The notes under the pieces were generated by a model. That model was not told the DNA's origin. It saw only the letters and a program-made list of their open reading frames with translations, and searched no databases. Shown one piece after another: positions 15,235 to 23,946 of a stretch of 64,000 bases of DNA. The position numbers and the translations under genes are program-made. The first letter of the stretch is position 1. Each line of letters begins with the position of its first letter. The stretch is from Paenirhizobium cremeum (GTDB lineage Bacteria > Pseudomonadota > Alphaproteobacteria > Rhizobiales > Rhizobiaceae), in contig NZ_JAGGCS010000013.1 in NCBI RefSeq assembly GCF_022884085.1, forward strand, positions 80,476-144,475. The letters run 5' to 3'.

Positions 15235-15777
15235 ATGTCCAACCGCGCCATTCTGGTCGTCGACCTGCAAAATGAATATTGGCCTGCAGGCAATTTTGCA
15301 CTGCATGGGATCGAAGCCGCCGCAGCCAATGCTGCCCGCGTCATGGATCATGCCCGGTCCAACGGCGACCTGGTCGTCAACATCCGCCACGAAATGCCAG
15401 ACGGTCCGCTCTTCGTTCCCGGGACAACAGGGGCCGACATCAACGATATCGTGCAGCCGGCGCCTGGCGAAGCGATCATCACCAAGAATTTCCCGAACTC
15501 TTTCCGCGATACCGGGCTGAACGCCCTTCTCGAGGAAAGAGGCATCGAGGACGTCGTCGTCATTGGTGCTATGAGCCATATGTGCGTAGATGCGACGGTC
15601 CGCGCCGCCAATGATCTGGGCTACAAAACCACGACGATCCACGATGCCTGTGCGACCCGCGATCTGGACTTCGATGGTGTCACCGTCCCGGCAGCAAGAG
15701 TGCACGCTGCACTGATGTCGGCGCTGTCCTTTGGCTATGGCGAGGTGATCTCGACTGACGCCTTCCTTGCTCGCTGA
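15235..15777 (+). CDS. Isochorismatase-like cysteine hydrolase
   Basis: This 180-residue protein has the isochorismatase-fold catalytic triad: Asp10 (AILVVDLQNEYWP), Lys84 (IITKNFPNSF) and Cys117 (GAMSHMCVDAT). Family members hydrolyse amides or N-carbamoyl compounds. ATG 15235 follows GAAAGGAAA and starts the conserved domain; the longer open frame from 15133 lacks support. It is the first gene of a two-gene operon with an MBL-fold protein and lies opposite a GlxA-type regulator. The substrate is unknown. Confidence 0.9.
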   Translation: MSNRAILVVDLQNEYWPAGNFALHGIEAAAANAARVMDHARSNGDLVVNIRHEMPDGPLFVPGTTGADINDIVQPAPGEAIITKNFPNSFRDTGLNALLEERGIEDVVVIGAMSHMCVDATVRAANDLGYKTTTIHDACATRDLDFDGVTVPAARVHAALMSALSFGYGEVISTDAFLAR

Positions 15778-15800
15778 TGTCTGATCAGGAGGGACGATCC

Positions 15801-16673
15801 ATGACCACACGTAGAGAACTCTTCGCACTATCGGGTGCCGCCCTCGTTGCCGGTGCGCTCCCCGTCAGCGCTCAGAAGGCGGCTTTGCCGAAGGAAATCG
15901 TTGAAATCACACAGATACGCAACGCAACGCTTCACGTCGTTTATGGCGGGGTTCGGTTCCTTGTCGATCCGATGCTTTCGGATCGTCAAAGCTGGCCGGG
16001 CTTTGAGGGGACAGTAAATAGCGAGGAGCGCAATCCACTCGTACATCTTCCTATGACGAAGGAAGAAATCATCGATGTGGATGCGGTCATCGTGACCCAT
16101 TTGCACGAAGACCATTGGGATGAGGAAGCTCGCAAACTTCTGCCCAAGACCCTTCCGATTTTCGCGCAGAATAATGCGGATGCTGAGATCATACGGGGGC
16201 AGGGGTTCACCGATGTTCGCGTGTTGTCGACCATGTCGAGCTTCAATGATGTGCAACTCATCAAGACCGAGGGCCGCCATGGGACCGAGGCTCATTATGC
16301 AGCGATCGGCAAACTTCTAGGCGAGGCATGTGGGGTCGTGTTCAAGGTGGCCGGTGCAAAGACGGTCTATCTCGCAGGCGACACGGTCTGGCAGGAGGAT
16401 GTTGCCGCCGCTCTGGAAACGCATCAGCCAGAAGTGGTGATCCTGAATACCGGCTACGCGATGGTCGTCGGGATCGAGGGTGGTATCATCATGGGAACAC
16501 AGGATGTGCTTTCTGTTCACAAAGCTGCCCCTGAGGCCCTGCTGATCGCCAGCCACATGGAAGCTGTGAACCACTGCACCGTCAGCCGGGCAGAGCTAAG
16601 AGCTTTTGCTAATGACAACGGTTTTGCGGATAAGCTGCGCACCCCGGGTGATGGCGAGACCCTTGTGGTTTGA
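15801..16673 (+). CDS. Exported MBL-fold metal-dependent hydrolase
   Basis: This 290-residue protein has a Tat-like signal (TTRRELFALSGAALVAG) and a metallo-beta-lactamase fold: VTHLHEDHWD gives the HxHxDH motif and YLAGDTVW the later Asp ligand. It resembles UlaG-like MBL hydrolases that act on phosphodiesters or lactones. A strong ribosome site AGGAGGGACGATCC precedes ATG 15801. It lies 23 bp after the isochorismatase-like gene. The exact substrate is unknown; joint action with the cysteine hydrolase is inferred from the operon. Confidence 0.87.
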   Translation: MTTRRELFALSGAALVAGALPVSAQKAALPKEIVEITQIRNATLHVVYGGVRFLVDPMLSDRQSWPGFEGTVNSEERNPLVHLPMTKEEIIDVDAVIVTHLHEDHWDEEARKLLPKTLPIFAQNNADAEIIRGQGFTDVRVLSTMSSFNDVQLIKTEGRHGTEAHYAAIGKLLGEACGVVFKVAGAKTVYLAGDTVWQEDVAAALETHQPEVVILNTGYAMVVGIEGGIIMGTQDVLSVHKAAPEALLIASHMEAVNHCTVSRAELRAFANDNGFADKLRTPGDGETLVV

Positions 16674-17142
16674 CTTGGTGCGAAGCGGCGGGCGGCCAGT
16701 GACCGCCGCTTGCCGCGATGCACCTAAGCCTGAGTTTTGCGGCGTACCGGGTCCAGCAATGTCGTCTCAGTTTAAAACAGTGTTAGCTTCGGTTACTCAA
16801 TCGACAGGCTGGAGGCTGACTGATTTCAGGCTCAAATGAGATTGTCAGTATCCTAAGGCGGATGTTTGGTGTTGGCGCACAAGCGACTTGAGAGCACCCT
16901 GGCGGCATGTCCGCTTTCAGGCGCATGAGGTGATGACTTCAACGTCCAGAACGAGGGCGCGTAGCCGCCTGGCAGCTATTTGTCCCGGAATGTCTCCTTC
17001 GCGGCGAAGGATGACTTCGCTGGTTGGAGTGTCATTCAGCCCTCAGCCTGAGGCGCCGCTGCGAAGCGGACGCCTGAGAACTCGCGCCCCTGAACAGCCG
17101 CGCCTCGTGTTGGATACCAAGCATGATCGCGTCGAACCCTGC
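16674..17142. other. Intergenic region after the MBL hydrolase
   Basis: 470 bp between convergent genes. Open frames here have no ribosome sites and Arg/Ser-rich translations. I see no hairpin with a T run and no gene. Confidence 0.45.
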
Positions 17143-17394
17143 CTAGCTGGCAAGATTGGGCGGGGGCATTTTTCTTCGCAGAGCAGCGAGAAGCAGGTCT
17201 AGATCCCGATTTGCAGCCACCGCCAGCATGAGGTTGTCAGCAACCTCTGTAATAGCGGAGAGGACTTCCGTATCCTCCCAACCTCGGCGCATGGCATCCT
17301 CTACCAGGTCCTGCAAAACAGTCTCCACCGCCATCTGACACGCGATGTAGCGGCTTTCGTCCTTTTCGGGTGGCGCTTTTGGAAAGTCTGTCAT
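17143..17394 (-). CDS. Small conserved-type protein of unknown function
   Basis: This 83-residue protein starts MTDFPKAPPEKDESRYIACQ and has a helical, Ala/Leu/Asp-rich body (TVLQDLVEDAMRRGWEDTEV, ITEVADNLMLAVAANRDLDL) with an amphipathic pattern and a basic-proline tail. Composition and codon use look protein-like. I recognise no domain or catalytic motif. It stands alone on the minus strand. Confidence 0.6.
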   Translation of the reverse strand: MTDFPKAPPEKDESRYIACQMAVETVLQDLVEDAMRRGWEDTEVLSAITEVADNLMLAVAANRDLDLLLAALRRKMPPPNLAS

Positions 17395-17458
17395 CTTCCA
17401 GCAAATATGCTTCCTACCGGCGCGTGCAAGGCCGCAGCTTCGGGATCACGACGGATAG

Positions 17459-17485
17459 GCCGCACCCTGCAGGGCAGGGTGCGGC
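17459..17485 (-). terminator. Terminator-like hairpin after the 65-residue gene
   Basis: GCCGCACCCTG (17459-17469) and CAGGGTGCGGC (17475-17485) are perfectly complementary with a 5-nt loop. The stem lies six bases after the stop of the small gene at 17492. No T run follows. Confidence 0.55.
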
Positions 17486-17491
17486 TGTACC

Positions 17492-17689
17492 TCACTGAGG
17501 CTTGTTGTCGTTTCCGGCCTTGCTGTTGAGCTCGACTTGATAGCTGAACTCGACCTTGGCGATGAGCGGAAGCATCACGGCGATGGAGAACCGAAGTTGG
17601 CCCTTGTGGGACAACTTCGCGATTTGCCGGTTGATGAACTGGCGAAGGCGACGGCCGGTTTTCTGGCAGAAGGTTACGAGCGTTTTCAT
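17492..17689 (-). CDS. Small basic protein of unknown function
   Basis: The 65-residue protein starts at ATG 17687-17689 with AGGAACCTC ahead. It begins MKTLVTFCQKTGRRLRQFIN, is strongly basic in its first half and then has a hydrophobic stretch (FSIAVMLPLIAKVEFSYQVE) before a polar tail. It might associate with membrane or nucleic acid. The longer frame upstream to 17773 has no ribosome site. No family is recognised. Confidence 0.5.
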   Translation of the reverse strand: MKTLVTFCQKTGRRLRQFINRQIAKLSHKGQLRFSIAVMLPLIAKVEFSYQVELNSKAGNDNKPQ

Positions 17690-18148
17690 CAGAGGTTCCT
17701 CCTTAGTGGTTGTGCGTAATCGCGAAGCTCGAATACGGCTGGAACCGCCGAGTGCATCGCGTAGCGATCGCAACGGAGCGAAGCGGAGAGGAGAACCCTT
17801 TAGGGTTGCACACTAAGGCGGGGCCTGACGTATCGTGCGCAGCATTAGATTGCTTACGGCCACTAAGGAGCGGCCTGAAAACGCGGCCTTCGTAGCCCCG
17901 GCCGTCGTCTTTGCCTTCAACCGGCAAATCGTGATTCGGCCGGCAGGTCGGATCTCCATCCCCGTGATGCTGCAGCGGTGGTTGAGCTCGCGTCGACGCT
18001 CCTAGCCGGAAACGACAACAAGCCTCAGTGAGCCGTCCCGCTTGCGGGGCGCGTCCGTCGTGAGGGGGAAGGGGAGTTTGAGGGGAGGGGCCGAAGGGGG
18101 CTCCCCTCATTGCGGTTGGGTGCCGCTCGATGCGGCGCTCAAGCGCTC
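17690..18148. other. Intergenic region with GA-rich hairpin
   Basis: 460 bp without a supported gene. It contains the GA-rich hairpin at 18079-18109 and GC-rich stretches with several short frames lacking ribosome sites. Confidence 0.45.
18079..18109 (-). repeat. GA-rich hairpin, second family member
   Basis: Arms TGAGGGGAG (18079-18087) and CTCCCCTCA (18101-18109) pair perfectly. Together with the preceding GGGGAGTT it closely matches 8705-8745. It lies 40 bp after the stop of the alpha/beta hydrolase gene and probably ends that transcript. Confidence 0.5.
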
Positions 18149-19171
18149 CTAAGCCTGGGCGGCCTCGCGCTTACGCAACAAAAACCGCTTCAGGCTCCGT
18201 CCGGCTCCCAAGATGTAGGGTGGCCGTGCAAGAGAGTAGTGACCGCAATTCAGCCGCAGCACGCACACGCTGGCTCCGGCACTCTGCAGCCGCCCTAGCA
18301 GGCGTTCTGACAGGTACGGCAAAACAACCGTGTCCCTCGATGCCAGGATGGCATGAAGTTCGAGGCTTGGCCGCGCCAGCCTGTCTGCATGGGTTTCAAG
18401 ATTGAGTGGTGCCCACGCTCGTTGCAGCTGGGCAAGCGTAAGATGCGGCTCGAGGCTCTTCCGGATCGATCGGGTTGCGCGCCCAGTCCATACCATTTCG
18501 GCAAGGCTTCCTGCCGTGAGGAAGAGTGACGCCCGAGAAACAGCGGTCTCATGCGCCGCGACCAGTCCGGCTATCCAGGAACCAAGACTCATGCCGAGGA
18601 CAGAAACATCCCGATACCCCTCGCGCTTCAGCCAGCGGATAAGCTTGCGCCCGTCCCATACAGCCTGTCTGACGGCCTGCACCGTTCGGCCGAGATTGGC
18701 GCTGAGCATGTAATCGGCATAGAGCGAGCCCGGACGCTTGCGCTCCAAGTGGTAAGGCATGGCGATCTCGATGACTGTGATCCCTTGCCAGGAGAGGAAC
18801 CCGGCAAGCTGCCGGTTCCGACTTTCGGCGTTCCAGTGATGGAAGATCACCACCGCCTGATCGCGTTTTCCGCTCTCGGTGATCCTGGCCCACACGATGT
18901 TGTTTTCAGCAACATCGGTTGCAACGTCCGAAGGGAATTTCAGCCAGCCATCCCGAAGCTCAAAGGTTTGGTCGCTTGAATCAGGCGGCTCAAAAAAGTC
19001 CGGGTCAGCGGCGGCCGTTTCCGCGAGAACGCAAAACTCCTCTACCGTTTCAGCCGCCCCCATGCCGGGAAATGCACGATCGGCGTCCAGAATGAAGTCC
19101 GTGATCTTCTTGGCCTCTTCGCCGCGCTGTGCGCGACCCTCGTCCCAACGATCCAGCCAATTATGAAACAT
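18149..19171 (-). CDS. Alpha/beta hydrolase-fold protein
   Basis: This 340-residue protein has an alpha/beta hydrolase core with the nucleophile elbow GMSLGSW (near residue 194), an upstream oxyanion-type segment AVVIFHHWNAESRNRQLAGF, an acid region ELHAILASRDTVVLPYL and a late His in LNCGHYSLARPP. No signal peptide is present. It overlaps the end of the 543-residue membrane-protein gene by 11 bp on the same strand, so the two are co-translated. The substrate is unknown; the partnership suggests it modifies a ligand or envelope component handled by the membrane protein. Confidence 0.8.
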   Translation of the reverse strand: MFHNWLDRWDEGRAQRGEEAKKITDFILDADRAFPGMGAAETVEEFCVLAETAAADPDFFEPPDSSDQTFELRDGWLKFPSDVATDVAENNIVWARITESGKRDQAVVIFHHWNAESRNRQLAGFLSWQGITVIEIAMPYHLERKRPGSLYADYMLSANLGRTVQAVRQAVWDGRKLIRWLKREGYRDVSVLGMSLGSWIAGLVAAHETAVSRASLFLTAGSLAEMVWTGRATRSIRKSLEPHLTLAQLQRAWAPLNLETHADRLARPSLELHAILASRDTVVLPYLSERLLGRLQSAGASVCVLRLNCGHYSLARPPYILGAGRSLKRFLLRKREAAQA

Positions 19172-20792
19172 GGCTGTCGCCTCTTATCTCACGGGCACGC
19201 CAAGCTGGCTCAAACGCCGGATCAAATAGACCATAGGTCGCAATGAGTGCGGTAACGATCAGCAAAACAGAGAAACCATCGGACGCGTCGATCAACATGT
19301 ATGAGACGAAAAGCAAACCGATCACCGCAGACATCTTCCACAGGGGGGAACGAAGCCGCCGATCATCCCCCAAGCGGATTGCTCCATACACAAAGACGCT
19401 GCAGGTCGAAAGCACGACGAGCAAGCTGCTGTAGTGTGTGGGCATGATGTAACCGAAGGTCCTATCTCCATCGTCGTAATCTGCCAGCGCAGCCCAGAGA
19501 TCGCGGACCAGCCATGTCACGAAATCCGGGCCCTGCGATGCAAGATAGGCACTTTGTGCCTTCATGCAGATGGCAGCAAGGACGACGAGCACGGAACATC
19601 TGAAGACCCCGCGCATGATCCGCAGACCGATTTCACTGGTGTCCGGCCGGGCTCTCTGCTCGCCAAGGAGTTCAGCTACGCGTTTAAGCTTCCATAGATC
19701 ATGGATGATCGTATGCAGCAGGATCAGGCCAGCGAACAGCATGTAGAAGCTTGTGGACATGTAGAGATAGGCAAGGGCGGTAAATACGATTGCCGCCGGC
19801 GTCGATAGGATATCCGGCCTGATGATACCGATCGTCCCCCAGCTTGGGGCAAAATCCTGCGCTTGCTCAAGCAGAGGGATAAGCTGCACGCCGATCCATT
19901 GCACCACGCCCGCGAATAATATGCAGATCAGGAAAACTGCCCAATAGGTCTGTGAGTTGGCCTGCAAATGTAGCGTCCAGGCGTCGCTGCTTCTTACACG
20001 ATCAGCCTCCGCCAGTAGCCTGAGGCGGCCATCATGCTTCCAGAAACCCAGAAGCTCGATGACGACGGCGAAAAACAGTGGCAACAGCACCATGAACAGG
20101 AAGGTCCAGTTCGGTGCCCAGAGGAAGCCAACCTGCTTCTCGATACCATCCGAGCGCACATAGGTGATGCTGTGGATCCCCAAAATGTATGAGAGGAATC
20201 CGAGGGCGGACGAACCGGCGAAGATCCAGGCCGGCAAGTTCAGATGTGATCCATGCGAGAAAATCGCCTCGGTCTTGATTGCCAAACCCCTTGGCCGCTC
20301 CGCTGGCATGGTTTGAAGGTCCACCGAGACGACGGGCGTTAGAGAAACCTGGTTTTTTTCTGGCGCTGACGTGTCAGGCACACGCAGGGCAGTCGCAGTC
20401 GAGCCACCGGTCTTCTTTTGATCTCGCCGCCTGGCGGTCAGGCGCCCTTGGGCCGAGCTGAGCTCATTCAGCCAATCATTCGTCGCCTCGCGATCGTCGC
20501 AACCGAAGATGCGTGCCAGCCAGCGAATGTTGGCCGGGCTGATGCCTTTGTCATTCTCCTGAAACCAGAGCTGGACGGTGCGAAGATCCACTCCGACACG
20601 GTTGGCGTCGATCTTTGAGATGGCATCCGCCAGTAGCTCCGGCGTCCACGGGCCTTGGGGAAAACCGTCGTCACCCAAGGGGCGTCCGGCACCCGCAGCA
20701 GCCATTTTCTTGAACAGTTCCTTGAAATCGCTTCCATCCGCCGGCGGCGGAACAAAAATCTTACCGTTTTTTTCCAATGACTTACAGCCCAA
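19161..20792 (-). CDS. Multi-spanning membrane protein with HTH-like N-terminal domain
   Basis: The 543-residue protein has a soluble N-terminus (residues 30-130) with a plasmid-conserved helical domain (TPELLADAISKIDANRVGVD, RTVQLWFQENDKGISPANIR, WLARIFGCDDREATNDWLNE), then about nine hydrophobic segments (for example ILGIHSITYV, FLFMVLLPLFFAVVIELLGF, VFLICILFAGVVQWIGVQLI). From memory it resembles a rhizobial plasmid family named RcgA that has been linked to conjugative transfer; I cannot confirm this here. It overlaps the alpha/beta hydrolase gene by 11 bp. No transport motif is identifiable. Confidence 0.75.
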   Translation of the reverse strand: MGCKSLEKNGKIFVPPPADGSDFKELFKKMAAAGAGRPLGDDGFPQGPWTPELLADAISKIDANRVGVDLRTVQLWFQENDKGISPANIRWLARIFGCDDREATNDWLNELSSAQGRLTARRRDQKKTGGSTATALRVPDTSAPEKNQVSLTPVVSVDLQTMPAERPRGLAIKTEAIFSHGSHLNLPAWIFAGSSALGFLSYILGIHSITYVRSDGIEKQVGFLWAPNWTFLFMVLLPLFFAVVIELLGFWKHDGRLRLLAEADRVRSSDAWTLHLQANSQTYWAVFLICILFAGVVQWIGVQLIPLLEQAQDFAPSWGTIGIIRPDILSTPAAIVFTALAYLYMSTSFYMLFAGLILLHTIIHDLWKLKRVAELLGEQRARPDTSEIGLRIMRGVFRCSVLVVLAAICMKAQSAYLASQGPDFVTWLVRDLWAALADYDDGDRTFGYIMPTHYSSLLVVLSTCSVFVYGAIRLGDDRRLRSPLWKMSAVIGLLFVSYMLIDASDGFSVLLIVTALIATYGLFDPAFEPAWRAREIRGDSHVS

Positions 20793-20885
20793 GATTTCGT
20801 CTTGTTTCGTATCCTATCGTGCGTTGTGGACGATTTGATGGTCTGAGACGATCCCCAATGCAACTAGATCGGTGAGGCATCCGCC

Positions 20886-21242
20886 ATGCTACTGTCGTCA
20901 TCCAGTTCGCGTTCGTCCCGTGAAGCAATTGCCACTCGATGCACCAAAACAGCTCCGGCATTGTCCACGTCCAGGAGAGTGGTAACGGAGATCGCAGCTG
21001 GTGCGACAGGAGAAACACCTTCGCTTCGTGAGCTGATCGATCAGCATTCAGCGGCAGTTCAAGGGGGGAAAAAGGCGAAGGCGAGCCGCCTGGCAATCAT
21101 CAATTATGAGCCAAAAGGCGACGGTGAAGCGTATCTAAAGCTGACCTATCTGGCCGGTTATCTGATCGCGACCAGGAGCTCATTATCTATCCAAGAGCTG
21201 AAGTCGATTTCTGAGAACTCTGGCGCTCGTGGACGCCCCTGA
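20886..21242 (+). CDS. Possible small protein of unknown function
   Basis: This 118-codon plus-strand frame is divergent from the membrane-protein gene. The first 35 residues are Ser/Arg-rich and look non-coding, but the middle (TPSLRELIDQHSAAVQGGKK, RLAIINYEPKGDGEAYLKLT) looks like real protein. No good ribosome site is seen at the ATG, so a later GTG start is possible. I recognise no family. Confidence 0.35.
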   Translation: MLLSSSSSRSSREAIATRCTKTAPALSTSRRVVTEIAAGATGETPSLRELIDQHSAAVQGGKKAKASRLAIINYEPKGDGEAYLKLTYLAGYLIATRSSLSIQELKSISENSGARGRP

Positions 21243-21287
21243 CGTTCCGATCCCGGCCTCGCTTCAGCGGCAGCAATTGGGCGGGAG

Positions 21288-21316
21288 GGGAGCCGAGGGG
21301 AGGGGCATGGGCTCCC
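21288..21316 (-). repeat. GA-rich hairpin, third and looser family member
   Basis: GGGAGCC (21288-21294) pairs with GGCTCCC (21310-21316) around a GA-rich loop. It is similar in composition and position (about 110 bp after a minus-strand stop) to 8715-8745 and 18079-18109. Confidence 0.35.
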
Positions 21317-21422
21317 TTCGGGCGGACCGCAGCCCGCTCGATGCGGCCAGGTTCGCAACTGCCAAAATGGCTACGGGGCCAGTTCTTCCGAACCAGCCCC
21401 GCAAAAATGCATCCAACAATTG

Positions 21423-21728
21423 TCAGCTTACCAGCCCTAACCGCTCGCCAAGGCTTGGCGGCGGCGGCGTTCCTGCTTCCTTTGTCATGGCGACGATGGC
21501 ATCCTGTGACAGCCCTTCGATCTCATAGCCAAACCGGCGCGCGCTCTCGATGATCGATTCAAGGCTTGGGTGCTGCTCAAGAAGCGTCCCGAACCACAGT
21601 GCATATTCGTCGGTTTCCTCGTCGGGAAATGCCTGCAGAAAGAAGGTGCGCAACGGCGGATCATAGCCGATTACGGCGTTCTCGTCGGTCTCTTCGTCCG
21701 TTTTCACGGTCACGGTGTAGCGGCTCAA
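21423..21728 (-). CDS. Plasmid-conserved protein of unknown function (TTG start)
   Basis: This protein of about 101 residues begins [M]SRYTVTVKTDEETDENAVIG and continues YDPPLRTFFLQAFPDEETDE, ending with a Pro-rich tail. TTG 21726-21728 is chosen because a perfect AGGAGG lies six bases upstream; the frame is open to 21755 but an ATG there would place the ribosome site inside the gene. The acidic, beta-rich N-terminus is soluble. It lies in a block of small minus-strand plasmid genes (21.4-23.9 kb) that are probably one transcript. No function is known. Confidence 0.65.
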   Translation of the reverse strand: MSRYTVTVKTDEETDENAVIGYDPPLRTFFLQAFPDEETDEYALWFGTLLEQHPSLESIIESARRFGYEIEGLSQDAIVAMTKEAGTPPPPSLGERLGLVS

Positions 21729-21773
21729 TGGTGTCCTCCTGGTGTCGGGCCGCACCGAAATGCGGCCCAGGTC

Positions 21774-22010
21774 CTATTTGAACAGCGGCATTGACCGCTT
21801 GTTGGTCAGGCCGGCGCGGTCGGTCTCAAAGCGGTAGCCGTCCCAGTCCTTCCACGCTTCCCAACCTGTTGCGGTGGCGCGTCCATACCAGACGCGCACC
21901 CTGACCTTATTGTTTCCAAGGTCCTCGACAACCTCAACCGTGTGGCTCCCTCCTAAACCGGAGGGCGTGTCGAACACCTCAACGCTTCGGCGCTGGCCGT
22001 TGCTTTTCAT
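21774..22010 (-). CDS. Small protein of unknown function
   Basis: A 78-residue protein starts at ATG 22008-22010 after GGAGGCGAAGC. It begins MKSNGQRRSVEVFDTPSGLG and has a beta-strand-rich body (TVEVVEDLGNNKVRVRVWYG, WKDWDGYRFETDRAG). The open frame extends to 22076 but lacks support. It sits ten bases from the next upstream gene, in a row of similar small genes. No family is recognised. Confidence 0.6.
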   Translation of the reverse strand: MKSNGQRRSVEVFDTPSGLGGSHTVEVVEDLGNNKVRVRVWYGRATATGWEAWKDWDGYRFETDRAGLTNKRSMPLFK

Positions 22011-22020
22011 GCTTCGCCTC

Positions 22021-22467
22021 CTACAGCCGGAAATGGGCAACCAAGCCCTGATTGGCTCGGTGGCTTGCCAGTGCATAGGCGCACGCCTGCGCCAGAAGGT
22101 CCGGATTCGCTGTCATGCCCGACCTCGCGCGTCCCTTGATGTCGGCTTTCAAGTCGTCATCGCTGGTCCCAACGTGCATGTTTCCAACAATCCAGCGCAA
22201 TTGCGCATAGGGGATCTCATCAACGCGCCGAACAGGCAGGGCCGAAATCAGGCCCTTGCGCTGACTCGCTGCCTCTCCGGCCTCACTTGCCTCCTTCTTG
22301 GTCGGGAAATAGGCTTTCACCAGTTGGCGGCGCTGCGCGTCGGCGGCGCTGATGAAAGCGTTCGAGTCGTCTTCTTGGGTGTATAGGCTCCAGTCGGCGG
22401 CACTGCCGCCGAACATGGCGTCGACTCGGCCGGAAAACTCCATGACTGTAAAAATTTGCTCATTCAT
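22021..22467 (-). CDS. Plasmid-conserved protein of unknown function
   Basis: This 148-residue protein starts MNEQIFTVMEFSGRVDAMFG, with AGAGGA eight bases before the ATG. It is mainly helical and charged (AADAQRRQLVKAYFPTKKEA, LRWIVGNMHVGTSDDDLKAD) and carries no signal peptide or membrane segment. It lies between two other small genes of the same strand. I do not recognise a domain. Confidence 0.65.
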   Translation of the reverse strand: MNEQIFTVMEFSGRVDAMFGGSAADWSLYTQEDDSNAFISAADAQRRQLVKAYFPTKKEASEAGEAASQRKGLISALPVRRVDEIPYAQLRWIVGNMHVGTSDDDLKADIKGRARSGMTANPDLLAQACAYALASHRANQGLVAHFRL

Positions 22468-22495
22468 GTGGGGATCCTCTGTTTTCCGGGGCTGA

Positions 22496-23494
22496 TCAAG
22501 CGGCGCTGTCGCCGCTGATCGATTTCAAGACGCACTTGGCCGCATAGCGTCCGGCCTCGTTCAAGTTGCGCTGCCACGCTCCTTGCGATGGGGACCAGCG
22601 GAACCCGTGAGATTTCAGGGTGCGCCGCGTCTGTTCGTCCGGCTTGCCGGGAAACAGCAACTGAATGCGGGCCATGTCGGTATTTTCCTTGACCGTGACG
22701 GCTCCTGCCTCCGTCTCGACGTCCTCGGCGCGGTCGCCGCGCCTCTTCATCGTAGCAAGCGAAGTGAGGCGGGGTTGCATGCGACGCAGTTCGGCGCGGG
22801 TGTTGGTGGTGGAAAAGCCGCGTCGGTTCTGCCACGGGGCAAGGGTAACGCCGCGCGATGCCCTCTCCTCGTCCATGCCGGTTTCTGCCACCACACGGGC
22901 CAGAATGTCGGCTTCACTCGCCTGATCCTTCTCCATCCGACGAATGATGACATTCGCCCGTTTCATCCGGTCGATGGACAGTGCCAGGTCTTCGATCCGC
23001 GATGCGATGCGCTGCATGGCGGCCGGATCGCCGGAGCGGATCGGCTCGTCATCGGTCCCGTGGGGAAACGCCTTGCGCTTCAATGCCTTTTTCGCAGTCG
23101 CGATATGGGCTGAGATGTCAGCACGGCGGGCGTCTGAAACTCGCATCCGCTTTTCATTGCGGGCGACGGGAAAGCGGGCAGGTCCGGTGATAAACCAGTT
23201 CATGCAACGGCCTTCCGCTGCCCAATACTTGGCGGTGATCTCGACATGACGGCGGGCAAACGCCTCTAGTTCAGCGTCCGGCAGGGGCAGTTTTGCTTGC
23301 TCCCACAGTTCCACCATGAAGGCGGCAAAACCGTTCAGGCGCTCTGCCAGCCCCTCCAGTTCGAACAGCGCGCGCCGCTCCGGAAAATGCGTGAGAGCAT
23401 AGAAGCTATGTTCGATGTCCTTCGCCGCGATGGTCGCGGCAAAGGTTCCGGCAAGAATGGACAGGGTGCGGTCCTCGACAACAGCGATGATCAT
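22496..23494 (-). CDS. Plasmid-conserved protein with C-terminal GKPDE...GFRWSP domain
   Basis: This 332-residue protein has a helical, charged N-terminal region (SDARRADISAHIATAKKALK, DLALSIDRMKRANVIIRRME) and a C-terminal module with IQLLFPGKPDEQTRRTLKSH followed by GFRWSPSQGAWQRNLN. This C-terminal motif recurs in plasmid and phage proteins of unknown role. The ATG overlaps the stop of the upstream DUF3846-like gene (ATGA at 23491-23494), showing translational coupling. No catalytic residues can be named. Confidence 0.75.
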   Translation of the reverse strand: MIIAVVEDRTLSILAGTFAATIAAKDIEHSFYALTHFPERRALFELEGLAERLNGFAAFMVELWEQAKLPLPDAELEAFARRHVEITAKYWAAEGRCMNWFITGPARFPVARNEKRMRVSDARRADISAHIATAKKALKRKAFPHGTDDEPIRSGDPAAMQRIASRIEDLALSIDRMKRANVIIRRMEKDQASEADILARVVAETGMDEERASRGVTLAPWQNRRGFSTTNTRAELRRMQPRLTSLATMKRRGDRAEDVETEAGAVTVKENTDMARIQLLFPGKPDEQTRRTLKSHGFRWSPSQGAWQRNLNEAGRYAAKCVLKSISGDSAA

Positions 23495-23946
23495 CGGACT
23501 ACCCCCGCCATGACGGTTGGGTGAGTGCGGGTGATGCGGGTCTGGAACCCGATCAAAGCGCCGCCCAGAATGACCCCATTGGGGGAATGCTCGTCTGCCT
23601 TGGCAAAGACCGGATCAAGAACCGGCTTGCAAACGTTCAGGCGGGCCGCCACTTCCTCAATGCTGATCTGCGGCGGCAGGACATGCGAGCCGTCCAGACT
23701 GGCAAGAACGATTTTTCCGGCCAATGGCTGCGGGTAGCCGTCAAAGACGGTGAAGGCGGTCAAGCCGTTACGCAAACCCTCCTCATCGACGATGAGAACG
23801 TGGTTCGTATCGAATGGCACCACCTCGACAAGCTGGCATCCAATCAGCCCGTAGGTCTGAGAGAACGCGCTAGGTGCTGCGACCTGTGCAGCTTGAATGG
23901 TCCCGGCTTCCGGGTCCAGGAGGTAAACGGTTGCGGTTGTGGTCAT
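23491..23946 (-). CDS. DUF3846-like protein
   Basis: A 151-residue protein starts at ATG 23944-23946 (MTTTATVYLLDPEAGTIQAA). The segment GCQLVEVVPFDTNHVLIVDE followed by EGLRNGLTAFTV matches the DUF3846 pattern (a short domain found in phage and plasmid proteins). The frame is open upstream to 24057, but the N-terminal extension is Arg/Pro-rich and unlikely to be translated. GGAGAAAGGGTGAG precedes the chosen start. It is the first gene of the block running down to 21423. Confidence 0.65.
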   Translation of the reverse strand: MTTTATVYLLDPEAGTIQAAQVAAPSAFSQTYGLIGCQLVEVVPFDTNHVLIVDEEGLRNGLTAFTVFDGYPQPLAGKIVLASLDGSHVLPPQISIEEVAARLNVCKPVLDPVFAKADEHSPNGVILGGALIGFQTRITRTHPTVMAGVVR

